This document shows positions 45,745 to 56,884 of a stretch of DNA of 64,000 bases, in pieces; position 1 is the first letter of the stretch, and each line of letters begins with the position of its first letter. Location of the stretch: NCBI GenBank assembly GCA_009602725.1, contig WELB01000029.1, forward strand, positions 55,114-119,113. Direction: 5' to 3'. The position numbers and the translations under genes were made by a program. The notes under the pieces were generated by a model, which did no database searches, was not told the origin of the DNA, and was given only the letters and a program-made list of their open reading frames with translations. The DNA comes from Spirogloea muscicola (taxonomy: Eukaryota; Streptophyta; Zygnematophyceae; Spirogloeales; Spirogloeaceae).

Positions 45745-46315
45745 TACTGCGATCATGCCTCTGACTGCTGGGGCGGATGGCCGCCTCCACACCCGGCGCG
45801 CCGATCTCGTCGCTAGTGCGCTCGGCGGGGGGCCTCGGCTCATTGGCGACGTCGTCACAACTGACTCCTTCGATTCCAGGAGCGCTACACGCTCGGCGGA
45901 GGAGGCGGGCTGCGCAGTCCGCCAAGCGGCCGGCGCAAAGGATCGCAAATACTCGGATCCCCCGGTGGGCGACGAGTTTGTCCCACTCGCCGCCGACGTA
46001 CACGGCGCCTTTGGCGACAAATGGCTTGACCTGCTTCACCGCCTCGTGCGGCGCGGCCTGCCGCCACGGGCAGCAGGGCGAGCAGCCTGGCTTCCATGTC
46101 GCAGGGTCCCTCGCCCAAGTCTTCCGGATGCGCCTGGCCGTCTCTTTGCAGCGGTCTCTAGCTTTCGCGGTCCACTTGCGCGCAGGCCGCGCTCGTCCTT
46201 TGTTCATTCTTTTCTGGGCTGGCTTTTTCCAGCCCCTATCCTCAATGGGCGAGCCCTTCTCTTCTCCGGCGGCGGCCTCCGGCTTCCGTCAGGGCGACGT
46301 CTTTCAGAGAAGTGC
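45745..46315 (+). mobile_element. LINE endonuclease-region fragment
   Basis: MPLTAGADGRLHTRRADLVA, GGGPRLIGDVVTTDSFDSRS, YSDPPVGDEFVPLAADVHGA and KWLDLLHRLVRR match the region just after the zinc motif of the 39.2-43.3 kb LINE. A frameshift precedes the AGSLAQVFRMRLAVSLQRS part. The frame is interrupted at 46196-46264 by a hairpin unit and resumes with AAASGFRQGDVF. Confidence 0.8.
46196..46264 (+). repeat. Solo hairpin unit inserted in LINE coding sequence
   Basis: The unit reads CTTTGTTCATTCTTTTC, GGGCTGGCTTTTTCCAGCCC, CTATCCTCAATGGGCGAGCCC-like sequence. It sits between CGCGCAGGCCGCGCTC and GGCGGCGGCCTCCGGCTT, which are contiguous in other LINE copies (for example near 43110-43140). No exact target-site duplication is clear. 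Confidence 0.75.
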
Positions 46316-47085
46316 GCGCCCATAGAGAAGAGGGGCTGGCAAAGCCAGCCCAAAAAAGAATGGACAATGTGCAAAGCCAAAGAAAGAGGAGCCGGAGAAA
46401 GGACTACACTACAAAACACTGCAGAACACAGAAACGATGCAGAGGAAAGCTCAGTACCCACGAGTGAGCAACATCAGGTCTGAGTAGCTCGCTGCAGGGA
46501 AAGAGCCACTCCGCCGAGACCCAGAGGCGGCGGCCATAGCACGGCCTGCGCGCGTGTGGACGGCATGGGCAAGGGAGCGTTGAAGCGATACGGCCAGGCG
46601 CATGCGGAAGACTTGTGCGAGCGAACCGGCGGCGTTGAAGCCGGGCATCGCCCCTGGCAGACCCGGCCGCCGGTCAATGGCCTGGCGGGCAAGCCGCTGA
46701 ATGAGATCCAGCCAGCGGCTGCCGAAAGCCCCGTGTACATCCATCGCCAGGGCCGCGAATTCATCCCCCACCGGGTGATCAGCATATTTTCGCTCCTTGC
46801 CCCGGGCCGCCTGGCCGACCGCGTGCCCTGCAAACGACGCCGATCTGGTGGGATTGGCGGAGTCGATGCAGTCAGTTGTCACCACATCAGCGATGATGCG
46901 GGGACCGCCGCCAGGCGGGATGGCGACCAGGTCGGCGCGTCGCGTATAGGGCTGGCCGTCCGCGCCCAGCTGGATGGGCATGATGGAGGAGTTCTCCACC
47001 GCGACCTTGAAGCCCGCCTCCGAAAACACCCCCTGCATACCGTCGCGCAGGAGGTCGTGGGAAGCGGTCCGCTCGCCCCCGTGTG
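46316..47085 (-). mobile_element. LINE 3' third with intact C-terminal frame, minus strand
   Basis: A 195-codon frame (47038-46451) reads MQGVFSEAGFKVAVENSSIM, TRRADLVAIPPGGGPRIIAD, MDVHGAFGSRWLDLIQRLAR, FNAAGSLAQVFRMRLAVSLQ and ends SYSDLMLLTRGY. The tail at 46318-46375 has the perfect GGGCTGGCAAAGCCAGCCC hairpin. Upstream it is cut at about 47085, where a plus-strand LINE end begins. Confidence 0.85.
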
Positions 47086-48390
47086 CACGTCTTTCCGCCT
47101 GCTAGCTATTCGGATTTGCATCTCCTGACTAGAGCTTACTGAGAGTTCGCTTACTGCTGTCTCAGTTCTTGGCACTCCGGCTCCTTCAGACTTTGTCCAT
47201 TCTTTTGGGCTGGCCTCTCCCAGAAGAAGTGGCTCTCCCAATGGGAGCAAGGGCTGTGAGAAGCCAGCCCGAAAAGAATTGACAAGGTTCGAAGGGGCCA
47301 AACTACGAGCTAAAGCCACCAGTAAATCTGGCCGCGCTTGCGTTCTGATCACCCGGGCAGCAGGGCGAGCAGCCTGGCTTCAATGTCGCCTGCTAGCTAT
47401 TCAGAGTTGCATCTACTGACGAAGGGTTGCTGAGAGTTCGCTTACTGCTGTCTCAGTCCTTAAGAAGCAAGCGCGGCCAGATTGACTGGTGGCTGGGAGA
47501 GGCCAGCCCAAAAGAATGGACAAGGTCTGAAGGAGTCGGAGTGTTAAGGACTGACCACGCTGCTGGCCACGCTGCGGCAAAGGCCGCCCGCAGCAAGGCG
47601 GCCAAACACGCCGACCACCCGGCTGCCGATGAGTTCGTCCCCCTGGCTGTGGACGTGCACGGGGCTCTCGAATCCCACTGGCTCGACCTGTTGGCCAGGC
47701 TTGCACGGCGCGCTGTCCCGCAGGCGTGGTGAGCCGGCTGACTTCAACGCCGCTGGCTCGTGGGCTCAGGTGTACCGCATGCGCTTGTCCGTCTCCCTCC
47801 AGCGGTCCATGGCCCACGCCTTGCATCTGCGTGCTTGCCGTGCTCTCGCTGCGGCCTCCGGCTTTCGTCAGGGGGATAGATTTCCGGCAGCTAGTCTGTC
47901 GGATGTGAGGCTCCTTACTCGTAACTACTGAGTGGTCCATTCTCCCCCCTTCTGCCATAGCCTCTTCAGGCCCCACAGTCGCTGCTTAGCTCGTACTTTG
48001 GCCCCTTCGAACCTTGTCAATTCTTTTCGGGCTGGCTTCTCACAGCCCTTGCCCCCATTGTGAGAGCCACTTCTTCGACTGATACAGAGCACTCCGACTC
48101 CTTCAGACCTTGTCCATTCTTTTGGGCTGGCCTCTCCCAGCCACCAGTCAATCTGGCCGCGCTTGCTTTTAACGTCGCCGGGGTCCTCGCTCAGGTCTTC
48201 GGGATGCGCTCCGGTGGTCGGCGATGGTGGTGATTGGCCAGCACAAAACAAGGGCAAGGATGCGCCGGGCGGGAAGGCGCCTGCCTGGCTTTTTCCAGCC
48301 CCTATCCTCCATGGGCAAGCCCTTTCCTTTGTTCATTCTTTTCTGGGCTGGCTTTTTCCAGCCCCTATCCTCAATGGGCGAGCCCTTCCC
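47086..48390. mobile_element. Cluster of LINE ends and solo tails
   Basis: Plus-strand ends lie at 47090-47222 (with tail) and 47385-47460. Minus-strand tails lie at 47225-47315 and 47490-47545. A plus-strand endonuclease/C-terminal fragment at 47560-47931 (ADEFVPLAVDVHGALESHWL, then after a frameshift FNAAGSWAQVYRMRLSVSLQ, ending LLTRNY) has its tail at 47932-48075. Solo plus-strand units follow at about 48103-48165, 48285-48325 and 48328-48390, the last abutting the upstream region of the intact protease gene. Confidence 0.75.
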
Positions 48391-48584
48391 CCTTTCTTCT
48401 GCCTGGGCTCGTGCCGCACGCGCCCCCCCCCCCCTTCCCCTTCCCCGCCTTGTCTGCAGTGCTCGCTTGTTCACAGGAGCCCGGGGCGCCGACCCTCGCT
48501 GCGCGCCTCGCTGCGCCGCGGCCCGGCCAGGCCCGCCGCTTACAGCCACAGGCCCCGGCCTTCCTCCGTCTGCCGGAGCGTCCG

Positions 48585-51500
48585 ATGACCCCTTCACAGC
48601 CCCTGCAGGCAGTGGCTGCTGCCCGCGTACCCCTGCGCCTCGCCTTCGCCGTGCTCCTTCTCCATGGGGCTCTGGCAGCAGGTTGCAAACCGTCCCTTCC
48701 GGCGAGCATTGCAGTGCAGCGGTACTTCTCTCTGCCGGTCCGCCGTCGGCCTACGTCCCTGTGGCTCTCTGGCTTGATGGTATTTTGTCTGGGCTTGGGA
48801 CGGCAATCGGCAATGTGATTGTACCACTAGCTCGTTCCACATGCTCGCCTCTTGAGCTGGCACGGTGTGCTTTCTCATTCCAGGCCCTGCAGACGCCGGG
48901 CCGAACGCAGAGGCAAAGCCGTCCACGTTGAGGTAAGGAGGTGTCCTCAGCTTCTTGCCTGCCTGCTTTTGCACAGCACGCTGCCAGCCCTGGTGCTGAT
49001 CGTTGCACTTGGCATCAGACTGGCCCCAGACTCTGCAACACTGGAGCTGGACGATGGATCTGTAGAGCAGGGCCGATGTTCCAGATCCTCATCACGACAG
49101 GACGAAAAATTACCCGTGACATGTATGTTGCAGGTTGACACTGACTCACATTGACGCACCTCATTCGCCTGTTCGGAGAGAGTGGCCCAGCAAAGAACAC
49201 GCATTCAAATATCAGCACCACAGCGACAAGGTCAGTGTTCATGACTAGCATGTAACTACAATGCTGTCTATTAACATCAGTGTACATGTGATTTGACATC
49301 CTTGTCTGCTTGCAGCCCATGCTAATGGTCATCAGGCCTTGCAATGAGTGACCTCCTGTGATGATTACATGTACTGTAGTATCAGCTGCTCGCTCTGTGA
49401 GAGCATTTGAGTTGGCTGCTATGCAGGTGACCATAATGATTGTCGTACACTTTGGTGCAATGCATATTGCATCACGACTGGATGCTATGACTGGACCCTT
49501 CGCTTACTGAGCTACTGCAAATTCTGCAGGCAAGGTCTGAGAGATTGTACCACCGGATCACTGGCAAAGAGCCAAAAAGACATCCAGGAAAGAGTACGCA
49601 TACATTGAAGAGGCCAAAGCTTGTGCCAGGGGCGCACAGCACGGCATCCACAGCATCATCCCATGAGGCAGCGGCTGCGCTGGCAACTCAACTTAGCTAT
49701 CAAGCTTATAATACAACAGTCCACTCAGGATACAGTGTTGGATTTGGGAGTTACTTTGCAGACTTCGGCCTTGGCAACCCAGCCCAACCACAGATCCTTA
49801 TTGCAGACACTGGCAGCGACTTACTGTGGACTCAGGTCTAATCAGCACATGTGACATTGCAGCAGGCTTCAGTACTCATTCATAGAGCATTGCTTGCCAC
49901 ACAGTTGCAACATGCAACTTGAGGAAAGATACAGTGGACCTGACAATGCTTGCACATATTGCCCTGAAGTAACCCAGTGCAATTGGTGGTGTGCACGTGC
50001 TTACTTGCTTTGCACTCTCCTGCTGCTGCAGTGCTTGCCTTGCTCCAGCTGCTACTTTCAAAGTGGACCCATCTTCGATCCCACTCACTCGTCAACCTTC
50101 TCTGTCATCAACTGCAACACTCTCGCTTGCCTATATGCTGAGGACCAGGCTGGGTATGACAATTGCTACCTCTCAGGAGGCACAGCCGACTGCGAGTACT
50201 CCTACGGGTACACCTCTGTGAACTTGGAGACACAATGTCTTGTACATTATTGCGGTGTTCTCGGCGTGCCTCGTTCAGCCTTGTTGTGTGATACTGGATG
50301 TCTCCCAGTCTGAGATATATTATGCATTCGCAGGGGAGCTTTTACCAGCGCCTGTGCTTACTCATGCATCTCAAGAGCATGCAGGTATGGAGATGGATCC
50401 CAAACCTCAGGGCAATTGGCTACTGAGACGGTGTGGCTAACCACCACGACTGGCAGTAGTGTAGGCCTTTCGGGAGTGGCCTTTGGGTGCGGTCACGACA
50501 ATGGTGGTACCTTTGGCTATGCCGGGGGCCTCATTGGCCTTGGACGGGGCCCACTTTCCTTTGTCCAACAGGTGCTTCTTTGGATGTCCATCGTGAAGCA
50601 TTACTTACTGGGAACAGAGCATGTTAGATTACATGGCCCTTGCTATATTACACGTGTAGACTAGATATACAAAAGTGAATGCATACCACTTGCTATACTT
50701 AAATCTCTGGATCTCTTATCCAAGCCACAGATGCATTGCCTACTTGTCTACAATGTTGAGATTGGGCTTGGGCTTGCTTTCTTTACGTGATCGCTGATCT
50801 TGTATAAGGACGTTCATTCTGCACAGCTGCACCGGTCTTTATTATGTGAATCTACTTATAATTGCAGCTGCAGACATATGACCACGTATTTACCCTGTGC
50901 CTGCAAAGCTATGATGCGCCTTACCTGCCTCCGAGCGAGCTGGAATTTGGGTCGGCTGGAGTACCCAGTACGGGCGTGACTTACACTCCGATCCTCGACA
51001 ACCCCATCCAGGATGCAAATCTTGGATACACAATCTTCTACTATGTGCAGGTTAACAGTATACTGTTTGGAACAACCTCACTCAGCATCCCTGCGTCTGC
51101 TTTTGCCATCGATGGGAGTGGTGGAGGAGGGACATTCTTCGACTCTGGAACAACCTTGACAATGTAAGCAGTGCAACTGCTTGCAATCTGTTGCCATATT
51201 GGAGCAACATGCACATTCTACATCTAGGACTTGCTGGCAAGTCATGAGCTCTGGCATTGCTGCTTGCGGGCTTTGCTAATATACGCTGTGTCTCAGGCTG
51301 GTAATTGCTGCATACCAACCTGTCATTGACTATCTTAATGCCACCGTGCCTCTGCCCAAGTAAGTGTAGAGATATGTGTATTGCAGTCTCATACACTTCA
51401 TGGATCATGTGCAATCGAATTCGGTCGTGATAAGTTCGTTCTTCTACTTGAAGAGCTTGCTGCTGCCGCATGATGCTGCCGCCGCATACTTTGTGCAGTT

Positions 51501-52860
51501 CTCAGCTACTGCAGGGAGCACAGTCATATTCAGTGAATACTCATTTGCCTGAGATTGCATGTATTGCAGAGCAAATATTAGTGGTTTTGGGCTTTGTTGG
51601 AACGTTACTGGAAGATTGGCAGATCCAGACGATCTCAATAATCTGGGCTTCTTCCCTATCATGACCTTCCGCATGTCAGGGCCATCTGACTATAGGCTTC
51701 CCCCTGCAAATTACATTGCTTTTGTGTCCGATACTGTAGTCTGTGTGGTTCTTGAAATATCAACAATCAACATCATTGGCAATTTCGCACAGCAAAATTT
51801 CCTGATGGTGCACGACCTGAACCACACCATGGTAATTGCTCAAATCCTGATATGGCAAGCTGTTCATAGCAAGCAAGGCTGCATTTAGCATTATAAGTAG
51901 CTCCTTTGTGCCTCATACTGATCGCTTGCAAACCTGCATAACAGCATCACTGAAAGGCCTAGCTAACTTCTTCACCAATTTGTAGTTGCTGGCAATTGGC
52001 CAGCAGATCTGACACACAAGGTTCTGAATCAATTGAGAAGAAGGCCCAAGCAGGCCTTACTTTACACAATATGACCTGCCTTTCTGTGAATTGCAGATGG
52101 GCTGGAAGCCCTTGAACTGCAGTTCAAAACGCCCACTACCGCCTCCTCCTTCACATCCGCCACCTCCTAAGGCTTCTCCTCCGCCTCCTCGCCCTCCCCC
52201 GCCCAAGGCGTCTCCTCCACCTTCTCCTAGTCCGCCTCCTCGACCACCCCCGCCCAAGGCTCCCCCCCCTCCCCCTCCACCAAAGGCGTCTCCTCCACCC
52301 CCTATTAGTCCACCTCCTCGACCGCCCCCGCCCAAGNNNNNNNNNNNNNNNNNNNNNNNNNNNNNNNNNNNNNNNNNNNNNNNNNNNNNNNNNNNNNNNN
52401 NNNNNNNNNNNNNNNNNNNNNNNNNNNNNNNNNNNNNNNNNNNNNNNNNNNNNNNNNNNNNNNNNNNNNNNNNNNNNNNNNNNNNNNNNNNNNNNNNNNN
52501 NNNNNNNNNNNNNNNNNNNNNNNNNNNNNNNNNNNNNNCCCCCCACCCTCTCCTCATCCTTCTCCTCAATCGTCAGTACCTCCTCCGCCTTTTCATCCAC
52601 CTCCGCCAAAGGCGTTCCCTCCACCACCTCCTAGGCCTCCTCCTCAATCACCGCCGCCCAAGGCTTCTCCCCCACCTCCTCCGCACCCTCCTGCCTCATC
52701 CCCTCCGCCTCCACCAAAGGCTCCTCCATCCTCTCCCAGTCCTCCACCTCATTCACCACCCCCTCCTACTACGCTCCATCCACCTCCACCGAAGCTATCT
52801 CCTCCCAGCCCTCCACCTCATCCACCACCACCCAAGGCTTCCCCTCCACCTCCTGCATAA
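48585..52860 (+). CDS. Secreted nepenthesin-like A1 aspartyl protease with hydroxyproline-rich-type tail
   Basis: Ten exons, all in phase: 48585-48681, 48884-48932, 49134-49230, 49530-49835, 50032-50207, 50385-50571, 50868-51163, 51297-51359, 51570-51831 and 52097-52860. The first 511 residues form the protease. A signal peptide (AFAVLLLHGALAAG) and a pro-segment LTLTHIDAPHSPVRREW lead to the first catalytic site LIADTGSDLLWTQ, Cys-rich CLPCSSCYFQSGPIFDPTHS, YGDGSQTSGQLATETVW, GVAFGCGHDNGGTFGYAGG, the second catalytic site FDSGTTLTM and the typical end NIIGNFAQQNFLMVHDLN. Exon 10 starts MGWKPLNC, the normal family C-terminus, then runs on into about 240 residues of PPPPKASPPPP repeats with no stop between. 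A 202-N gap (52337-52538) lies in that tail, so its length and frame are unsure. Inference: a secreted endopeptidase anchored in or targeted to the cell wall. TGTAA motifs follow at 53032 and 53039. Confidence 0.88.
52337..52538. other. Assembly gap (202 N) in the proline-rich exon
   Basis: The N run breaks the PPPPKASPPP repeat. The frame after the gap differs from the frame before it if 202 is taken literally, so the number of missing bases is not real. Confidence 0.99.
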
Positions 52861-53147
52861 TCTCCTACACTTATGCCACCTCCTCATGCGGAGGAGGTCA
52901 CAGAGGATGCTGTGTGCACCAAAATAGGAGGAATGCGGCTTGATTGTAGTCCACCTTTCCACAGGTGAATGTGGAGTGTCTGTCCGTACTTTAGTCAGAG
53001 AAAGATGTGAGAAAGAGAGAAAGATCTGAGATGTAAGATGTAATGGTCGAAATCTACGACCCAAGACAGGTGGTACTAAGGAGTACCAGATGTTGCTGGA
53101 GTTGGGCCATTCAGCAGCTGATTATCTTAGCCTAATGCAAAATACTA

Positions 53148-53470
53148 GACACTAGTACAGGGCAAGGTGGGGACATATCTAAATGGAGAAGGAGGACATT
53201 TTAAACTTATTTTCACGTCTCTAGTGGTTCAAAGTTGCAATGTGGTGAAGTGTGGGTGTTGCTCACTCCTACAGTCGCTGGTTCAATCCAGCATGACAGC
53301 TGAGCTCTTTCACCGTGACAAGCCATAGCTGCGCTGGTGAGCACGTGCCCATTCGCTTCGAGTCAGATGCTGTAACACTTACATCATGGCTGTAGTTGCT
53401 CTAGTGGTCACGATAGTTGGAAAGATGCATTTGTTCATTGTTTATCTTAGCTTGACATCCTACACATGAG
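53148..53470 (+). mobile_element. Copy-2-specific insertion, possibly SINE-like
   Basis: This block of about 320 bp has no counterpart between TTAGCCTAATGCAAA and GGTTGGAAAGATAAGTGCC-like sequence in copy 1 (about 37030-37070). Inside it, CTAGTGGTTCAAAG and GCTGGTTCAATCCAGC resemble the A- and B-box regions of a tRNA-derived promoter. No tail or clear target duplication is visible, so the class is tentative. Confidence 0.4.
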
Positions 53471-54820
53471 CAGAGAACTCAAGCTCGCTGATCTGGTTGG
53501 AAAGATAAGTGCCTTCACATAGTGTCCTACTTAAGTAGATGGCGCTTGACTAGCAGCAGATGCACGATGCTTGGCTTCAAGGCAGAATGATTGCCCTCTT
53601 CGTTGGCTTGCAAACAGAATGTGAGAGATTTGTGGCGGTGAAAGAGAAACGGCCCATTTATCAAGATGTTGTGGAGAACTTGGTGCACCTTCAGGAGCTC
53701 AATGGAGCAAGGAGGCCAAGAATAGCTGGTTATGGCAGGGTCGTAATGACAATTGACACGCTTGGTAAAACCAAGGAATTACGATGTGGAAGCCAGACTG
53801 CAGCAGTGAGAGGACCAGCGTACCAAGTGAGAGGAGCACAAAACAGCCTCTCTTCAAGCGGATTGGTATGGCTAGAAAAACACTCGTCTAAGCAAAAAGT
53901 AGCCTCTCTAGATTGGATCGGATTGACTAAAAGGACACCCGTCCGCATTGGAGCCTGGCACAGCAGCTAACACATTGATTGGCATGACACACAAGGTAAT
54001 GGTCTGCGATCACTGCAGGTTCAACGAGTTACAACCCGCGTTTGCAGAGGTGAGCGGGCAGACTGAAGCCTCATCAATCACCACCGCAAGTAATTGCCTC
54101 CAGCAATCGGCCCTTTCACATGGCAACTTCAAGTGCTACCCAAAGGGTCCACGCAAATGACTGCATGCAAAATGAAGTTGTTGACGTCCTCAACGGGCTC
54201 GACTGAGTGTCTGGCCACCTTGGCTGCTGCGACTTACTCGACGACGCAGCAGGTGCGCTTTGTGAGGGCACTGAATTCATCTAAGAAATGTCAGTGCTTA
54301 TTTTAGCAGCACGCGCTGCATCTGCAAGTTCGGCAAGCAAGGAGCCTTACAAGATCAACGAGGCACGTCCAATGTCCATTATGGGCACCTGGGTGGGATA
54401 CTTAAAACCGATCCCCTTACCCCATCTGCAACCTCTTTATAATACCCAGCATTGAGGCCACACTTTGTACTAGCGATTGGCCTTGACCCACGGGCAGCGG
54501 AGCATGTGCACAGTCGGCGCGCTCCTTCAACGACACCTTTGGTATGGTTTACAGCGCAAAATGTGTAACGAATGCTGCAGGTTGCCAAGCCTGCACTGCC
54601 GGCGGAGCGGGAAAGAGGGGAAGGCATTGAGATTGGGCTGCAACGGCAAATAAGCAAAGGATATTTTAATAGGCAAGCCCAGGGACCCAGGGGGTGCGTG
54701 AGCAGCTCACCCCACTTCCCATACCGAATGTGCCCCATTACCAAGCTCCTCTCCGTCGTAAGGCTCGGATTGGCTTCCTTTCACTTTCACTTCAAGCGCA
54801 CCACGAGCCTTTCCTCCTGG
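53471..54820. other. Downstream flank of copy 2, no gene recognised
   Basis: Collinear to 54720 with 37070-38250, including the CCAAT-rich tandem block (about 53840-53945). No exon with a known domain is visible; a 136-codon open frame at 53560-53970 has no counterpart of the same length in copy 1 and no family match. Confidence 0.4.
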
Positions 54821-54824
54821 TCCC

Positions 54825-55480
54825 CTTCGGACCTGTCAACTCTTTTCGGGCTGGCTGTTCACAGCCCTTTCCCCCCTTTAGGAGAGCCACCTCTCTCCTA
54901 GTGAGCGCCGCACGAGAGTACGGCTCCAGGAGAAGGACGCTTCCAGGAGAGGGCGGTGGCTGTTAGAAGGAAGAAGTGGCTATGTCAATGGGGGCAAGGG
55001 CTGTGATAAGCCAGCCCAAGAATTGACAAGGTTCGAAGGGGCCAAAGTACGAAGGGGCCAAAAGTGCTATCGTAAAGTTGGGGTAGGATGAACCACTCAA
55101 TAACTGCGAGTGAGGAACCGCAAATCAAAAAGATTAGCTGCCGGAAGATAATTCCCCTGACGACAGCCAGAGGCTGCAGCGAGAGCAAAGCCAGCACGCA
55201 GGTGCAAGGCGTGGGCCATAGACCGCTGAAGGGAGATGGACAGGCGCATGCGGTAGACCTGGGCCGAGCCAGTGGCGTTGTGGTCAGCCTGCTCACCTCG
55301 CCTGCTGTGGAAAGCCAGCCCAGACAAAAGAATGAACAGAATTTGAAGGGGCCAGGGAAAGCGCTAAAGCACACAAGAAACCGAGGAACTACGAAACTTA
55401 GTGACCCTGTTGAGCAGCCGCAGGTTGGAGAAACCGGTCTCCTGGTAGCGGGTTCCCTCGTGCGCGGAGCAGCACCCGTC
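54825..55480. mobile_element. LINE tails and C-terminal ends
   Basis: A plus tail lies at 54830-54900 (GGGCTGGCTGTTCACAGCCC). On the minus strand, a tail at 54975-55045 is followed by a C-terminal fragment (55100-55300; YRMRLSISLQRSMAHALHLR, NLFDLRFLTRSY). A second minus-strand tail and end lie at 55305-55470 (LLNRVTKF). Confidence 0.7.
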
Positions 55481-55519
55481 AACGCCGACGGTCCCGAAAA
55501 GTCGTCCAGTAGGGCTCAA

Positions 55520-56490
55520 GCGTGGGGCATCTTGCCGCCCAGCCAGCAGCGGGAGTGTGCACTCCACGCAGGGCCGACGTGGCTTCCGTGCGCTCCACGC
55601 TCCTAAAGCTCGGTCGGCGGCAGCGAGATTTGGACGGCACCTCTGATCGAGCCTCTCCGCAGTGCGGTGCCCGCCACGATGACCCTGCGGCGCTGGCTGC
55701 CCACATGCTCCGCTGCGCGCACGGGGGCGAGCGGACCGGTTCACACGACCTTCTGCGAGACGCTATGCAGGGTATGTTCCTGGAGTCCGGCTACCAGGTG
55801 GCATTGGAAAATATGACAATTATGCCCGTCGAGCGGGGCGCCGACGGACAGCTTCACACCCGCCGCGCTGACCTGGTTGCCATCCCGCCCGGAGGAGGTC
55901 CGCGTATCATCGCAAATGTGGTGACTGCAGATTGCGTCGACTCCGCCAACCCCGCAAAGTCGGCGACGCTCGCCGGGCACGCGGTCGCTTTGGCGGCTCG
56001 GAGTAAGGAGCGCAAGTACGCTGACCACTCTCCAGGCGATGCCTTCGCGGCCTTGGCCATTGACGTTCACGGGGCCTTCGGCAGTGGCTGGCTGGATCTC
56101 CTCCAGCGGCTTGCCGGGCGGGCCATCGAGCGGCGGCCGGGTTCGCCAGGCTTCAATGCCGGCTCCCTCGCTCAGGTCTTTTGAATGAGACTGGCGGTCT
56201 CGCTCCAGCGCTCTCAGGCTCATGCGGTTCACACGCGCGCTGGCCGCGCCATGGCTGCTGCCTCAGGGTCTCGGCAGAGTGCCGCTTTTCCTGCTTCGAG
56301 TTCTTCTGATTTGCTGTTGCTCACTCGTGGTTACCGAGCATCCATCTGCATCATTCGTGTCTTGGTGTGTAGTTTGTCTTTCCTGGCACTGTTTCGTGGC
56401 CTTTTGAGGCCTGCGGACAATGCCCATTCTTTTCTGGGCTGGCTTTGCTAGCGCCTCTTTTCTATGGGCGAGCCCTTTCCATTCCTCTCC
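55520..56490 (+). mobile_element. LINE 3' third: zinc motif, endonuclease and tail
   Basis: One frame from about 55620 to 56182 has CGARHDDPAALAAHMLRCAH, RTGSHDLLRDAMQGMFLESG, TRRADLVAIPPGGGPRIIAN, KYADHSPGDAFAALAIDVHG, GSGWLDLLQRLAGRA and GSLAQVF, then a stop. The next codons, MRLAVSLQRSQAHAVHTRAG to SSSDLLLLTRGY, follow without frame change, but the stop after LTRGY is lost. The tail includes a variant hairpin at 56415-56475 (GGGCTGGCTTTGCTAGCGCC). Confidence 0.8.
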
Positions 56491-56639
56491 GCTCTGCCCG
56501 GCCACCTCCGTGCTTGCATGACGGCATGGCTATCTCGCCATCAAGAGAAGCGACTGTATCATCGACTTGGTCTTGGTCGGTGCGGAGCGGTGTGTCCGTA
56601 CACACCTCTGTGGGTGTGCTGCCGTGGTCATTTGAATGT

Positions 56640-56785
56640 TATTTGCATGTATTTGAAACAAACGAAGGCCAAAATGGCCAAGTACAAAGGCAAGCACATC
56701 TAATGACGTACATCACCCACTGCAAATTGACCCGCTCAGTAACCACGGGTCAATACATAAAGGTCGCTAGTCGACCATTTGGCCC
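56640..56785 (-). repeat. Second LINE tail type, solo copy
   Basis: TGTATTTGAAACAAACGAAG, GGCCAAAATGGCCAAGTACA, GGCAAGCACATCTAATGACG and TGACCCGCTCAG...CGGGTCA. This is the clearest copy of the tail found after LTRGY at 518-600 (in reverse). It contains two inverted repeats: GGCCA...TGGCC and TGACCCG...CGGGTCA. Confidence 0.6.
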
Positions 56786-56884
56786 CTTATCACTTCATAC
56801 ACGCTGTTGCCAGCATAGACATGCAGTAGCTACGTCAATAAAAGGGCCTCCCTACAGTTTTAGCCCTTTCCGGCCACACGCGGG

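Larger units (their letters stand above)
48480..54720 (+). repeat. Segmental duplication, copy 2
   Basis: Collinear with 31880-38250. It lacks the 526-bp tandem duplication and carries one extra block of about 320 bp downstream of the protease gene. The two copies are in direct orientation, about 16.6 kb apart start to start. Confidence 0.85.

Noticed and set aside
49530-49835. DTGS motif as a retroviral or LTR-element protease
   Set aside because: It lies in a spliced gene with signal peptide, paired DTGS and DSGT sites and nepenthesin Cys pattern, and no gag, RT or integrase is adjacent. The RT nearby belongs to a LINE with a restriction-like endonuclease.
53230-53300. A functional tRNA gene
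   Set aside because: The B-box-like stem is present, but acceptor and anticodon arms do not pair well. At most it is a tRNA-derived remnant.
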